Both the position numbers and the translations under genes were made by a program. Shown piece by piece: positions 45,912 through 55,083 of a DNA stretch of 64,000 nucleotides; positions within the stretch are counted from its first letter, which is position 1, and every line of letters starts with the position of its first letter. This DNA is from Bacteroidales bacterium (GTDB taxonomy: Bacteria > Bacteroidota > Bacteroidia > Bacteroidales > Lentimicrobiaceae), in contig JADJEQ010000038.1 in assembly GCA_016709025.1 (NCBI GenBank), forward strand, positions 1 through 64,000, written 5' to 3'. Under the pieces are notes generated by a model. The model saw only the letters and a list, made by a program, of their open reading frames with translations, was not told the origin of the DNA and searched no databases.

Positions 45912-48125
45912 TTATTTGTTATTTTGTTTTAGTTCAAGTACCATTAGCTTAAGCTCATCAATTTGGCTTTGCTGGTTTTCAATGGTTTTTTGCTGGGCTT
46001 CAATCAGTAATTTCTGGGAATTATTATTTGCATCGAGTTCCTGCACAGCCTTTACTAAAGGCACTACAAAATCAGCGTATCTCAGGGCATAAACATCCTT
46101 TTCATTTTTCGGAGCATCTACGCCTGAAAAATCATAACCCAGTTGCTGCGCGGCCTTTTCTACTTCCTGGGCAACAAAACCAGAGGTAATTCCACTCGTG
46201 GCATCACCTTTATATGCTGCATCAATCCCCAGGTAGCTATTGATGGCATTCCGGTTCAGGCGATAGGTAACCGGCCGGAGCTGGTTGATAAATGAGAGGC
46301 CGGGAACATTTTCATTAAGGTCTTCCTTGAAGCGCCCATCGGAAATATTACTCCAGTTGGCGTAGCCGCCGATGGAATTGACAAAAACATTACCGATGCG
46401 CACCTGGTCAGTAGCAGTAGCAAGTGCATCAATACCCAGCGTGGTTGTATTCGACAGATTACCGGCATTTGGCCCGGTGTTATATCCAACAGCCGTGTTG
46501 TAAGACCCCGTGGTATTGTTTACCAAAGAATTAGACCCCAGAGCTGTGTTCTGAAATCCGGAAGTAACAGAAAAAGCAGCATGGTATCCAATGCCAGTAT
46601 TGTGGTCAGAGGTGCTGTTAATCAATGCTTCACGCCCCCAGGCTGAATTATAATTTCCGGAAAAGTTATAGTACATTGCAGCATGCCCCCCTACGGTATT
46701 GTCATTCCCCCAGGCACTTGATCCCAGGGCATTGACACCGATGGCAATGCTATAATTACCGGTATTATTACCTCCCAGGGCATTCACTCCCAGTGCAGTA
46801 TTTTCATTTCCTGTTGAGCTGGAAGCCAAAGCTCCCATTCCAACAGCAGTATTATTGTTGCCGTTTGTATTTGACGCCAGAGCGCCATTCCCAATGGCTG
46901 TATTGGAATATCCAAATGTATTATCATACATTGACATCATCCCGACTGCGGTGTTGTGGTGACCTGATGAGTTGGAATACAAGCTTCTCGCCCCGAATGC
47001 CGCATTGCTATGCCCGGTTGTATTGTGGAACATCGACAGCATGCCTGATGCAGCATTACTATATCCTGCAGTGTTGTTATAAAGCGACTGAAATCCCGAT
47101 GCAGTATTTTCGGCACCGGTTACATTGGAGAATAAAGACTGATATCCATTGGCAACATTGTAGGATGCTGTTGTGCTGTTGAAAAGTGTCTGATATCCGA
47201 TAGCGGTATTGAATGATCCGGTAGTATTGGTGTATAATGAATAAGCACCATAAGCAGCATTGCTGTTCCCGGATATATTTCCACTCATCGAAGAGCTGCC
47301 GGCAGCCATATTTTCAGTCCCGATGGTATTGGCCGACAATGCATTTATCCCTAAAGCGGTATTATAAACGCCCGCGGTATTCGAATACATGGCATTAAAT
47401 CCTATGGCACTGTTGCCGTATCCATTGGTGTTGAACCGAAGCGAAAAATTACCAAATGCCGAATTGTGATGGCCGGAAATATTTGAATTAAGAGCATAAT
47501 AGCCCACACCGGCATTGTCATCCCCAACGGTATTTGAATACATTGCACTATGCCCTATTCCCAGATTGTAATTGCCATTGGTATTTGACCGTAAAGCCTG
47601 ATATCCTATCGCGGTATTCTGAGCGCCTGCTGTATTGGTCAGGAGTGATTGGAATCCAAAAGAAGCATTCTGGTTACCGGTTGTATTTACATTCATCGAC
47701 TGATAGCCGAAAGATGTATTGGAAACCGGATCGATTTTGCCGGCATTCTGATTATTTACCTTGAAAGTTAATGCAATGTTGTCAGTTGTACCAATATAGT
47801 TGGTTCCTGCTGTAGTTCCACCATTTCCCGAAAGGCTCCACCCCGAACCGGTTCCAACAATTATCCAAACCGGGCTGGCAGGAGTACCTGAATTATAATA
47901 AAATCCTGCAGTTCCGTCCGACTGAAATATCATTAACCCGTTGGCCGGATTTGGAATGGCATTCCGCTGAACGATTGTCATTCGGGGAACCAGCACTCCT
48001 TTTTCAGTGCTTTTAACATCCAGCATAGCCGAATTATCCGGAGCGGAAGCATCGGCATTGATGGCTACCTGGGCGTAGACAACCGGACTTATCGCCAGAA
48101 ATAACAGAAACAACAGGTTTTTCAT
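45912..48125 (-). CDS. YadA-like fibre protein with S74 chaperone domain
   Basis: The 737-residue product has signal peptide MKNLLFLLFLAISPVVYAQ, nearly the same as 37784-40003. The AMLDVKS module (STEKGVLVPRMTIVQRNAI) precedes about 25 head repeats (NTAVGMMSMYDNTFGYS, NTAVGMGALASSSTGNE and so on). The S74 domain is nearly identical to that of the 44270-45901 gene. A longer coiled coil ends the protein (QKTIENQQSQIDELKLMVLE). Its upstream DNA (48126-48300) duplicates 40004-40180. This gene therefore mixes the front of one paralogue (37784) with the back of another (44270). Confidence 0.9.
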   Translation of the reverse strand: MKNLLFLLFLAISPVVYAQVAINADASAPDNSAMLDVKSTEKGVLVPRMTIVQRNAIPNPANGLMIFQSDGTAGFYYNSGTPASPVWIIVGTGSGWSLSGNGGTTAGTNYIGTTDNIALTFKVNNQNAGKIDPVSNTSFGYQSMNVNTTGNQNASFGFQSLLTNTAGAQNTAIGYQALRSNTNGNYNLGIGHSAMYSNTVGDDNAGVGYYALNSNISGHHNSAFGNFSLRFNTNGYGNSAIGFNAMYSNTAGVYNTALGINALSANTIGTENMAAGSSSMSGNISGNSNAAYGAYSLYTNTTGSFNTAIGYQTLFNSTTASYNVANGYQSLFSNVTGAENTASGFQSLYNNTAGYSNAASGMLSMFHNTTGHSNAAFGARSLYSNSSGHHNTAVGMMSMYDNTFGYSNTAIGNGALASNTNGNNNTAVGMGALASSSTGNENTALGVNALGGNNTGNYSIAIGVNALGSSAWGNDNTVGGHAAMYYNFSGNYNSAWGREALINSTSDHNTGIGYHAAFSVTSGFQNTALGSNSLVNNTTGSYNTAVGYNTGPNAGNLSNTTTLGIDALATATDQVRIGNVFVNSIGGYANWSNISDGRFKEDLNENVPGLSFINQLRPVTYRLNRNAINSYLGIDAAYKGDATSGITSGFVAQEVEKAAQQLGYDFSGVDAPKNEKDVYALRYADFVVPLVKAVQELDANNNSQKLLIEAQQKTIENQQSQIDELKLMVLELKQNNK

Positions 48126-48674
48126 TTTCCAAAGAATTAAGTGTTCAACTACCTTGTTTTTAATTAATCATAAAGTGCATCAGGGGCAGAACTGCCTGTG
48201 AAAGAAAGATTTTTTCCTTTCCGGGAAGGACTTGTATCTAAATACCTCCATATAACATGAACGGTATATTAATGTTTTCAGGGTATTTATAAATAAGGGG
48301 AAAATATATTTAATAAGAAAGTTAATGTGGTTAATATCCCGACTGGAGATGAAAAAGATAATCTTCTGATTCTAAGTTTGGGTCTCCTCGAAAAAGTCAA
48401 AAAAGATAATCAGCCATTCCAGAAACTTTGTAACCAACACACCAATCCTGCCTGCGGTATCCAGATTACACAATGTTCTGATTATCTGATCACTAATTGG
48501 CGAATTTCAATGTTCCAGCCTGCCGGTTCACCCGCCTCAGGAGGGCTGGCAGGTTTGTTTCCCGAAAGCTATCGGGATGGTGTCGAATAATTGGTTTTCG
48601 AACCGGATTCAAGTATGAAACCGGAAACATATAACTATCACATCTCCTGAAATATGCATTAAATTCCAGATGAA
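48126..48674. repeat. Duplicated upstream region, copy 2, with palindromes
   Basis: 48126-48300 matches 40004-40180. The part near the next gene (CATCTCCTGAAATATGCATT onward) matches 40603-40660. In between lie two palindromes: an AGCCTGCC ... GGCTGGCAGG hairpin (about 48517-48553) and CCCGAAAGCTATCGGG (48561-48576). The region has no analogue of the 40181-40490 block. I see no gene. Confidence 0.7.
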
Positions 48675-49871
48675 TTACCGGTTAAGCTGAATGTTTTCAA
48701 CCAGGGTTTTTAATTCATCGAGTTGTTTTTGCAATAAATCGATCCTTTCATCTTTTGCTTCCAGCTGTTTTTGCTGTTCCTGAATGGCTGCTGTAAGCAC
48801 GGGGATCAGGCCAGTATAATTAACTGCTTTGAAATCAACAGGTTGTTCCTTTTTGGCAGGATTCACCTTCACCAGCTCCGGAAACACACTTTCGAGATTC
48901 TGAGCAGTGAAACCATTCTGCCTGTCGGTGGGCAGGTTCAATTCCGGGAATCCGGATGTTTTATAATTGTAAGTCATAACATCCAGTTGCATAATTTTAC
49001 CCAGACTGTTTTTCATCGGTTGTATGTTTTCTTTCAATTTTTCATCCGATGGCAAATAACTACCAGTACAATAAACATTTCCTGAAAAATAGGCGGCATA
49101 ACCTAAGGTAGTTGCGTAAGCATAAAATGCCCAGGTGCCCGCAGTAGTTCCTCCTGCAATTACCTGAGAAGCTGTACCACCATTATACGGGCTATAAATA
49201 TTCGAAGCTGTATACGATACAGAGTTGATATCCAAATCATAATTCGGGGTTACTTTAATTCCAATTCTGCCATAAGCTGTGAGATTATTATACATGTTGA
49301 CCGGACCATTAAAGGTAGCAGTGCCCCCCGATGCACATGCATTGATGTCACCACCCCAATACTGAAGATACAATGAACTACCAGCACCATTGTTACGTGC
49401 CTGAACTTCATTGTTATCGAAAACAAGGTTGTATGTAGCGGATGGCCCGATCTGGAATGAGCCGGTTGTTGCAATTCCCTGTAAGCTTGTGTTGGCTACT
49501 GTTAAAGAAGCGTCCGGAGTTGAAGTACCAATGCCGACATTCCCCAGGCTGTAATAGATGCTGGAGCCATTGTTCAGCCATTGGCCGGTATTGCTGCCCA
49601 CCAATTTCCATGAAGGGACTGCAGGCGTACCTGAATTATAATACAATCCGGGGGTTATATCCGTCTGAAAAATTGTCAGACCTGTTGCAGGATTGGTGAT
49701 GGCATTTCGCTGCGCCTGATTCATTCTGGGTGCCAGCAAGCCTTTGGTTGTACTTTTTACATCCAGCATGGCGCTGGCATCGGGGGCAGAGTTGTCGGTG
49801 TTAATGGCAACCTGGGCAGAAATGCCGGTTCCCGTCATTAACAGGAAGAAAAATATTCTGATTGTTTTCAT
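48675..49871 (-). CDS. AMLDVKS fibre protein with S74 chaperone domain
   Basis: The 398-residue product has signal peptide MKTIRIFFFLLMTGTGISAQ and the AMLDVKS module (PDASAMLDVKSTTKGLLAPR, ending YNSGTPAVPSWKLVGSNTGQ). Its module resembles that of the 3353-5497 gene. The body has NVGIGTSTPDASLTVANTS, a Y/N-rich segment, SYTASNIYSPYNGGTASQVI and GYAAYFSGNVYCTGSYLP. The S74 domain (SDEKLKENIQPMKNSLGKI, GFTAQNLESVFPELVKVNP) and coiled coil follow. From the middle on it is collinear with 40644-41825, with which it forms the second half of a duplicated gene pair. Confidence 0.9.
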   Translation of the reverse strand: MKTIRIFFFLLMTGTGISAQVAINTDNSAPDASAMLDVKSTTKGLLAPRMNQAQRNAITNPATGLTIFQTDITPGLYYNSGTPAVPSWKLVGSNTGQWLNNGSSIYYSLGNVGIGTSTPDASLTVANTSLQGIATTGSFQIGPSATYNLVFDNNEVQARNNGAGSSLYLQYWGGDINACASGGTATFNGPVNMYNNLTAYGRIGIKVTPNYDLDINSVSYTASNIYSPYNGGTASQVIAGGTTAGTWAFYAYATTLGYAAYFSGNVYCTGSYLPSDEKLKENIQPMKNSLGKIMQLDVMTYNYKTSGFPELNLPTDRQNGFTAQNLESVFPELVKVNPAKKEQPVDFKAVNYTGLIPVLTAAIQEQQKQLEAKDERIDLLQKQLDELKTLVENIQLNR

Positions 49872-49979
49872 TTTTTTTGAGATTAAGTGATTGACTACGA
49901 ATCTTTACCTTCCATTTGACCAGATCAGAAGCATTAGTCACTTCATGCCAAATAATTTAAACTTTGACCTGATTAAATT

Positions 49980-50939
49980 TCAGGGATCAAAAACTATAAA
50001 ACTGAATGCAGCATCTACCCATCCAACTGTGCCGACAGGTGCTGTAACAACACCAAAATTTCCGGGAGTGCCGCCGGTTGTTGCTCTGATATAAAACCCC
50101 GGACTTATGCAAGTAACTATCACAATAGCCTGGGCACTCATAGCTGTTGAAACATAATAAGCGCCGGGCCCGCCTTTTGATACGGTGAAATTTGGAGTTC
50201 CACTGATGATATCCCCATTGGCGGCAATCATGCCGAAGCATCGCGGAAGCATATAGCAGGATCCTGTTGCGGGCGTGGTGAGGTCGCCATAATTGCTCAA
50301 AACCGTATTACCGGTAACATCTACATCCCCGTTAACATGTAGCCTGGAAGTTGGATTGCTTTCATTGATCCCCATACGGCCAACCTCATCAATAAAAACC
50401 CGGTCCGTTCCATTTAACCGGATTACCGCATCTCCGGCCGTATTTCCGCTATTCGTTCCAAGGCGGAGGTTATCGCCGGAAAGCTGCATAAAACCCTTGT
50501 TATCTCCACCGCTCTTCAACTGGAGTATGGCTGAAGTATTATCTATGTTCATGGAGCCGGTTGTGCGGATATTTCCATTTACATCCAGTCGTTCCGAAGG
50601 TCCGGCAGTATTAATACCAATATTGTCGCCGATATTGAACATCTGACCGCTGCCACCACCAACCCAGTAACCGCTGGTAAGCATAAACTTCCAGTAACCG
50701 TTCTGCCATTGATTGATTTCACTGGTTGTCGTGTTGAATATAATTAATCCATCTGCCGGAGTAACAATGGCATTGCGCTGGGTGTTTGTCATGGAAGGAA
50801 CCAACAATCCCCGGTTCTCACTGCTGACGTGCAGCATGGCACTGCTGTTGGGAGTGTCTGTTCCGATTCCAACATTATTTTGCGGATAAATATTTCCGCA
50901 GATTAAAAACAGTAATAGTGCGATCACCTTGTTTTTCAT
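49980..50939 (-). CDS. Secreted AMLDVKS-type protein with GINTAGPSERLDVNG body
   Basis: The 319-residue product starts MKNKVIALLLFLICGNIYPQ. Its module is degenerate (NNVGIGTDTPNSSAMLHVSS, ENRGLLVPSMTNTQRNAIV). The body is the type seen in 13121-13999: SGQMFNIGDNIGINTAGPSE, NIRTTGSMNIDNTSAILQLK, GDNLRLGTNSGNTAGDAVI. The C-terminus is beta-rich (CFGMIAANGDIISGTPNFTV ... FSFIVFDP). It lies 16 bp downstream of its closest paralogue (50956-51933) and is probably co-transcribed. It has no recognised enzyme motif. Confidence 0.85.
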   Translation of the reverse strand: MKNKVIALLLFLICGNIYPQNNVGIGTDTPNSSAMLHVSSENRGLLVPSMTNTQRNAIVTPADGLIIFNTTTSEINQWQNGYWKFMLTSGYWVGGGSGQMFNIGDNIGINTAGPSERLDVNGNIRTTGSMNIDNTSAILQLKSGGDNKGFMQLSGDNLRLGTNSGNTAGDAVIRLNGTDRVFIDEVGRMGINESNPTSRLHVNGDVDVTGNTVLSNYGDLTTPATGSCYMLPRCFGMIAANGDIISGTPNFTVSKGGPGAYYVSTAMSAQAIVIVTCISPGFYIRATTGGTPGNFGVVTAPVGTVGWVDAAFSFIVFDP

Positions 50940-50955
50940 ATCGATTTTTTGAGAG

Positions 50956-51933
50956 TCATTGATTATAAGCTACAAAGCTGAAAGCAGCGTCTCCAACTGA
51001 TCCGGTCAGGGCATTGATAACAGCAATATAAATGTTATTGTTAGGACCAGCCAATGAGGCAGAAGCAATTCTTTGCGCAGTTATACAGGTTACCAGAACA
51101 GTCGTCGAAGCAGAAGATCCGGGTACTTCGATTTTTATATCTCCGGGGCCGAGTTTGGTCACGGTAAAATTGGGAGTGCCGCTCAGGATGGTTCCATCGG
51201 TATCAACGGTACCATAGCATAAGGGAATCAGGTTAAACGAGCCGGTAGCAATACTTTGAACTTCTCCGTTGTTGCTGAGGGAAATATCGCCGGTAATATT
51301 GGCATCGCCATTTACATGTAGCCTCGAAGTCGGATTGCTTTCATTCAATCCCACCCGACCCAGTTCATCCACAAAAATCCGATCGGTGCCGTTCATCCTG
51401 AACACCACATCGCCGGTTGTGTTTCCGCTGTTAGTCCCCAGTCGCAGGTTATCACCTGATAATTGAAGAAATCCTGTATTTACTCCCCCGCTTTTAAACT
51501 GGAGAATAGCCGAAGTGTTGTCAATATTCATAGAGCCTGTGGTGCGGATATTCCCGTTTACATCCAGTCTTTCTGTAGGCCCGGCTGTATTGATACCAAC
51601 ATTGTCACCGATATTGAACATCCAGCCACTGCCACCACCCACCCAATAATCGTTGGTAAGCAGAAACATCCAGGCGCCATTCTGCCGCACATTGATTTCA
51701 TTGGTTGTAGTGTTGTAAATAATCAATCCTTCGGCAGGCGATACAATCGCATTTCGCTGGGTATTTGTCATGGATGGAATAAGCAAGCCCTTTGTCGTAC
51801 TTTTTATATGCAGCATGGCGCTGGGGTCGGGAGCGGAATTATCGGTATTGATGGCTACACCCTGCGCATGCGATATTTCTGACAAACTAAGGGAAATAAC
51901 CAACAGGGCTGCCAGTTTGTAAAGTTTTTTCAT
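50956..51933 (-). CDS. Secreted AMLDVKS-type protein with GINTAGPTERLDVNG body
   Basis: The 325-residue product has signal peptide MKKLYKLAALLVISLSLSEIS and the module SAPDPSAMLHIKSTTKGLLI. The body matches 49980-50939 closely (FNIGDNVGINTAGPTERLD, RVGLNESNPTSRLHVNGD). The C-terminal domain has CYGTVDTDGTILSGTPNFTV, GPGDIKIEVPGSSASTTVLV and ends FSFVAYNQ. Promoter module D ends about 22 bp before its start codon, so it probably heads the unit that includes 49980. This unit lacks the long leader seen in copies A-C. Confidence 0.85.
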   Translation of the reverse strand: MKKLYKLAALLVISLSLSEISHAQGVAINTDNSAPDPSAMLHIKSTTKGLLIPSMTNTQRNAIVSPAEGLIIYNTTTNEINVRQNGAWMFLLTNDYWVGGGSGWMFNIGDNVGINTAGPTERLDVNGNIRTTGSMNIDNTSAILQFKSGGVNTGFLQLSGDNLRLGTNSGNTTGDVVFRMNGTDRIFVDELGRVGLNESNPTSRLHVNGDANITGDISLSNNGEVQSIATGSFNLIPLCYGTVDTDGTILSGTPNFTVTKLGPGDIKIEVPGSSASTTVLVTCITAQRIASASLAGPNNNIYIAVINALTGSVGDAAFSFVAYNQ

Positions 51934-51954
51934 ATTGATGCACTTTTAGGACAA

Positions 51955-52001
51955 GCTAATTTAGAATGATTTTAAATAAATTGGTGTTAAGGTTTTGTTA
52001 A
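51955..52001 (-). promoter_or_regulatory. Promoter module D, next to a start codon
   Basis: TAAATTAGC (minus strand of 51955-51963) is preceded after 21 bp by TTAACA hexamers whose plus-strand TGTTAA cores start at 51985 and 51996. The start codon of the 51933 gene lies only 22 bp downstream. This supports a promoter role for the module and shows that it can work without the long leader. Confidence 0.68.
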
Positions 52002-52198
52002 TATTTTGGATAACAGCAATTTAATTGGAAGTTTCTTATTAAATTCCAACGTATTAAACACACATTCATTAACCTGAATAACATTCTTCCGCTCAGGGTA
52101 AATCAGCAATCAAAGTCCGGAATAAACGCAGGCCCGGCAATGACCCTATCTTTAAAATATCTTCAGCCTAACATGATGAAAAGGCTTTTTACCGGAAA

Positions 52199-54289
52199 TT
52201 ACTTATCCTCCAACAATTCAATGCGTTTGATCAATTCATCAATTTTCTTATTCTGGTTGTCAATAATGGTTTGCTGTTCCTGCACCGCTTTTACCAATGG
52301 CACTACAAACTCAGCATACCGCAATCCATACAAACTATTTTCATTCTGCGGCTTATCTATCCCGCTGAAATCGTAGCCCAGCTTATTCGCGGCTATTTCC
52401 ACATCCTGGGCAATAAACCCGGAATAGGTAATTTGCTCCTTTTCTGTTACAGAGTTATCGGTTAACGATTTTTGTTCGGGCGATTTTTCATGAAACCCTT
52501 CCTCGCTTTTTTCTCCGGATATTTCTTCACCCAGAAAACTCCGGATACCATTTACATCGAGATGGTAGGTAACCGGCTTCAGTTGGTTGATAAATGCCAG
52601 ACCCGGAACATTCTCACTTACATCTGTTTTAAAACGGCTATCGCTGACATTGCTCCAACCCGTATAACCGCCAATGCTGGTTACTGTGCTACTGCCAATG
52701 CGCACCTGGTTGCTGGCAGTTATAAGGCTTTCGCTTCCCAAAGCGGTTGAGTTGGTTAAAGAACCTATCGAAGCCTCAGCATCATAACCAAAAAAAGAGC
52801 AATTAGAATTAAAGTCCCTAGTACCCGAAGAATATCCACAGGCAGTGTTATTGTTTCCCGTGGTGTTGTATATAAGGGCAGAACCTCCAATAGCTGTGTT
52901 AAAGTCTCCTGTAGTATTGAAGTGTAGGGTAGAGATTCCAATGGTAGTGTTAACGTTTCCTGAGGTATTGTGATATAGGGCAAGCTCTCCCGCTGTGTTG
53001 GTTTGCGGTTAGGGAGGCGTTTTCCCTATGGTGTTCGAATATAGCGCTACTAATCCGTTAGCTGTGTTAAAAGATCCTGAAGTGTTGGAATATAGGGCTT
53101 TATAACCGTTTGCTATGTTATTACTCCCTGTGATGTTGGAATAAAGGGTATTATATCCATTTGCTGTGTTATTGTATCCCGTGGTGTTTGAATTCAGAGC
53201 ATCGCTACCAATGGCTGTGTTATAGTAACCAGTGGTGTTGGAATAAAGGGCATCGTTTCCGATTGCAGTGTTTTCGTATCCGGTAGTGTTGGAATTTAGG
53301 GCGTTCCTTCCGGTGGCAGTGTTCTCAAACCCCTCAGTGTTGGAATACAAAGAGGCGTTTCCGGTGGCTGTATTGCGGTATCCCGTGGTATTAGAAAAAA
53401 GCGCAGTCCGTCCGATGGCTGTATTGCTGTTTCCGGAATTATTGAAATAAAGGGCTTCATTGCCGATGGCAGTGTTATAGTATCCTGTTGTATTGGAATA
53501 AAGGGCTTCCTGTCCATTGGCTGTGTTTCTGTACCCCGTAATATTGGAATATAAGGCGGAGTTTCCGGTGGCTACATTGGATGATCCTTCGGTATTGAAA
53601 TAGAGGGCGTTGTTTCCAATGGCTATATTGCTAATTCCTGTTGTGTTTGAATAAAGGGCAAAGGATCCGATGGCCGTATTTCTGAGCCCTTCTGTATTGG
53701 AATAAAGCGCAGATCTTCCGCTGGCGGTATTTCTGTATCCTGACGTGTTGTTATAGAGCGCTTCGAAACCGTTAGCTGTGTTGTTGTTTCCGGTGGTATT
53801 GGCGTAAAGCGCAGTTTGTCCGGTGGCAGTATTGCTGACTCCGGTGGTATTCACACCAAGCGATTGGTATCCCCATGATGTATTGAATAACAGATGATCT
53901 ATTTTGCCGGCCGGCTGGTTATTCACTTTAACAGACAAGCTAACATCATCGGTAGTTCCGAGAAAATTAGTGCCGGATGTGCCGCTATTCCCTGAAAGAC
54001 TCCAACCTGAGCCGGCACCAACATTATTCCAGACCGGGCTTGCACCTGTTCCGGAATTGTAATAAAATCCGGGAGTATTATCAGTTTGATAAATCATCAA
54101 TCCGTTCGCGGGGCTGAGTATTGCAGTTCTCTGCGCCAGAGTCATACGAGGAATGAGAATTCCTTTGTCAGTTGATTTTACATCCAGCATCGAGCTGGGA
54201 TCGGGATTGGAGTTGTCGGTGTTAACAGCCACCTGGGCCTGGACAAATGACAAAGAAGTTAAAAGTAAAAGAAAGATTAAAGTTTTCAT
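52199..54289 (-). CDS. YadA-like fibre protein with S74 domain, interrupted by one in-frame stop
   Basis: The start at 54289 gives MKTLIFLLLLTSLSFVQAQ. The 697 codons stay in one frame to the stop at 52199, apart from a TAA at 53009-53011. Before it are the AMLDVKS module (STDKGILIPRMTLAQRTAI) and about 17 head repeats; after it come about 3 more (NVNTTIGISTLHFNTTGDF), then RIGSSTVTSIGGYTGWSN. An S74 domain (VSDSRFKTDVSENVPGLAF, GFIAQDVEIAANKLGYDFSG) and coiled coil end the protein. The local text around the stop (TIGKTPP, stop, PQTNTAGELAL) does not fit the repeat consensus, so a short rearrangement or error in the repeats is likely. As read, the stop would remove the S74 domain. Confidence 0.75.
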
Positions 54290-54507
54290 AACCAGGGTTT
54301 TAAATTTTTTGAAACAATGATAAATTGGATATTTTTCAGGCAAGGAAGGCTAATGAAACCATGAAGCCGGCAATTCCGGCAATGGTCATTGTCTGGAAAT
54401 CTGAAAAGTAGTTTGAGGCTGGGGCAGGAATACAGGTGGGATTCGTACAGGTCTTTTAAACCTTTTTATTTATAACAATCCGGATGGAATGATAATTAAA
54501 ATAAGTA

Positions 54508-54524
54508 TGTTAATTATTTGTTAA
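54508..54524 (-). promoter_or_regulatory. TTAACA-N5-TTAACA direct repeat (copy E)
   Basis: Plus-strand TGTTAA cores start at 54508 and 54519, 11 bp apart, about 220 bp upstream of the 54289 start codon. A TTTTAATTATCATTC stretch stands where modules A-D have TTTAAAATCATTC, but the TAAATTAG box has diverged. It is probably the promoter region of the 52199-54289 gene. Confidence 0.5.
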
Positions 54525-54559
54525 TCTTTAATTTATGAATGAAATACAATCTGATTTAC

Positions 54560-54607
54560 ACCTGAGTTAAGTGATTTTTCGTTACACTTAAATCTATTAT
54601 CTCAGGT
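54560..54607. promoter_or_regulatory. Nested inverted repeats
   Basis: ACCTGAG (54560-54566) pairs with CTCAGGT (54601-54607), and inside it TTAAGTG (54567-54573) pairs with CACTTAA (54585-54591). The function is unknown; it could be an operator, a structured RNA or the end of a repeat element. Confidence 0.35.
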
Positions 54608-55083
54608 AAATCCCGAACTGCATACTTTTGCAAATGCGAAAAATATTTTCGACTATCGCATCGGTGACAAATTATAATTGCGTTATTCTGCGGCACTTTA
54701 CGCAATCTTTGCGAAACCCTTCAGGTTTGCGGTAACAGGAACTTAACCGCGGAGAAATCACGCGAACCTTATAAGGATGTATGCAATCAGGAACAATTGT
54801 TTCAGAAAGCCCCGGCATGGCGAATGTAAAAAAAAGAATACTCAGGGCTTTTAGTGCGACAGGCAGAAATAAAACAGCCTGATCTGAATTGCATGCTATG
54901 ATAAATCCTGATAATTGATGCCACCCCGATCAGGTACTGACAACCACTTTTATCATGAAAATATGGCAGACAAGCCAACATTAAAAACAAATCATCTTAA
55001 CACCACCCCTAAATAAAACTCCCCTTTGCCGGTACTTTAAGAACTGTTAAAACAAACCACTTAGACACTGAAAGTCTTCGCCC

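Larger units (their letters stand above)
54344..55083. other. Intergenic region between the array and the TPR gene
   Basis: No gene seen in 740 bp. It holds a TTAACA pair at 54508-54524 and a nested hairpin at 54560-54607, listed separately. Confidence 0.6.

Noticed and set aside
32700..48100. Regularly spaced short repeats resembling a CRISPR array
   Set aside because: The period is 69 bp, codon-phased, and encodes the 23-residue head repeat; spacers are not unique and no cas genes are present.
48327..48590. Forward ORF of 87 aa
   Set aside because: It spans palindromic intergenic repeats and has no counterpart in the homologous spacer at 40500-40643.
14323..54289. Prophage tail-fibre region
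   Set aside because: S74 domains are common in phage tail fibres, but every gene here has a signal peptide and there are no capsid, tail, integrase or lysis genes.
3353..54289. Type IX sorting domains on the array proteins
   Set aside because: I looked at each C-terminus and found none; only the protease (9868-12603) has one.
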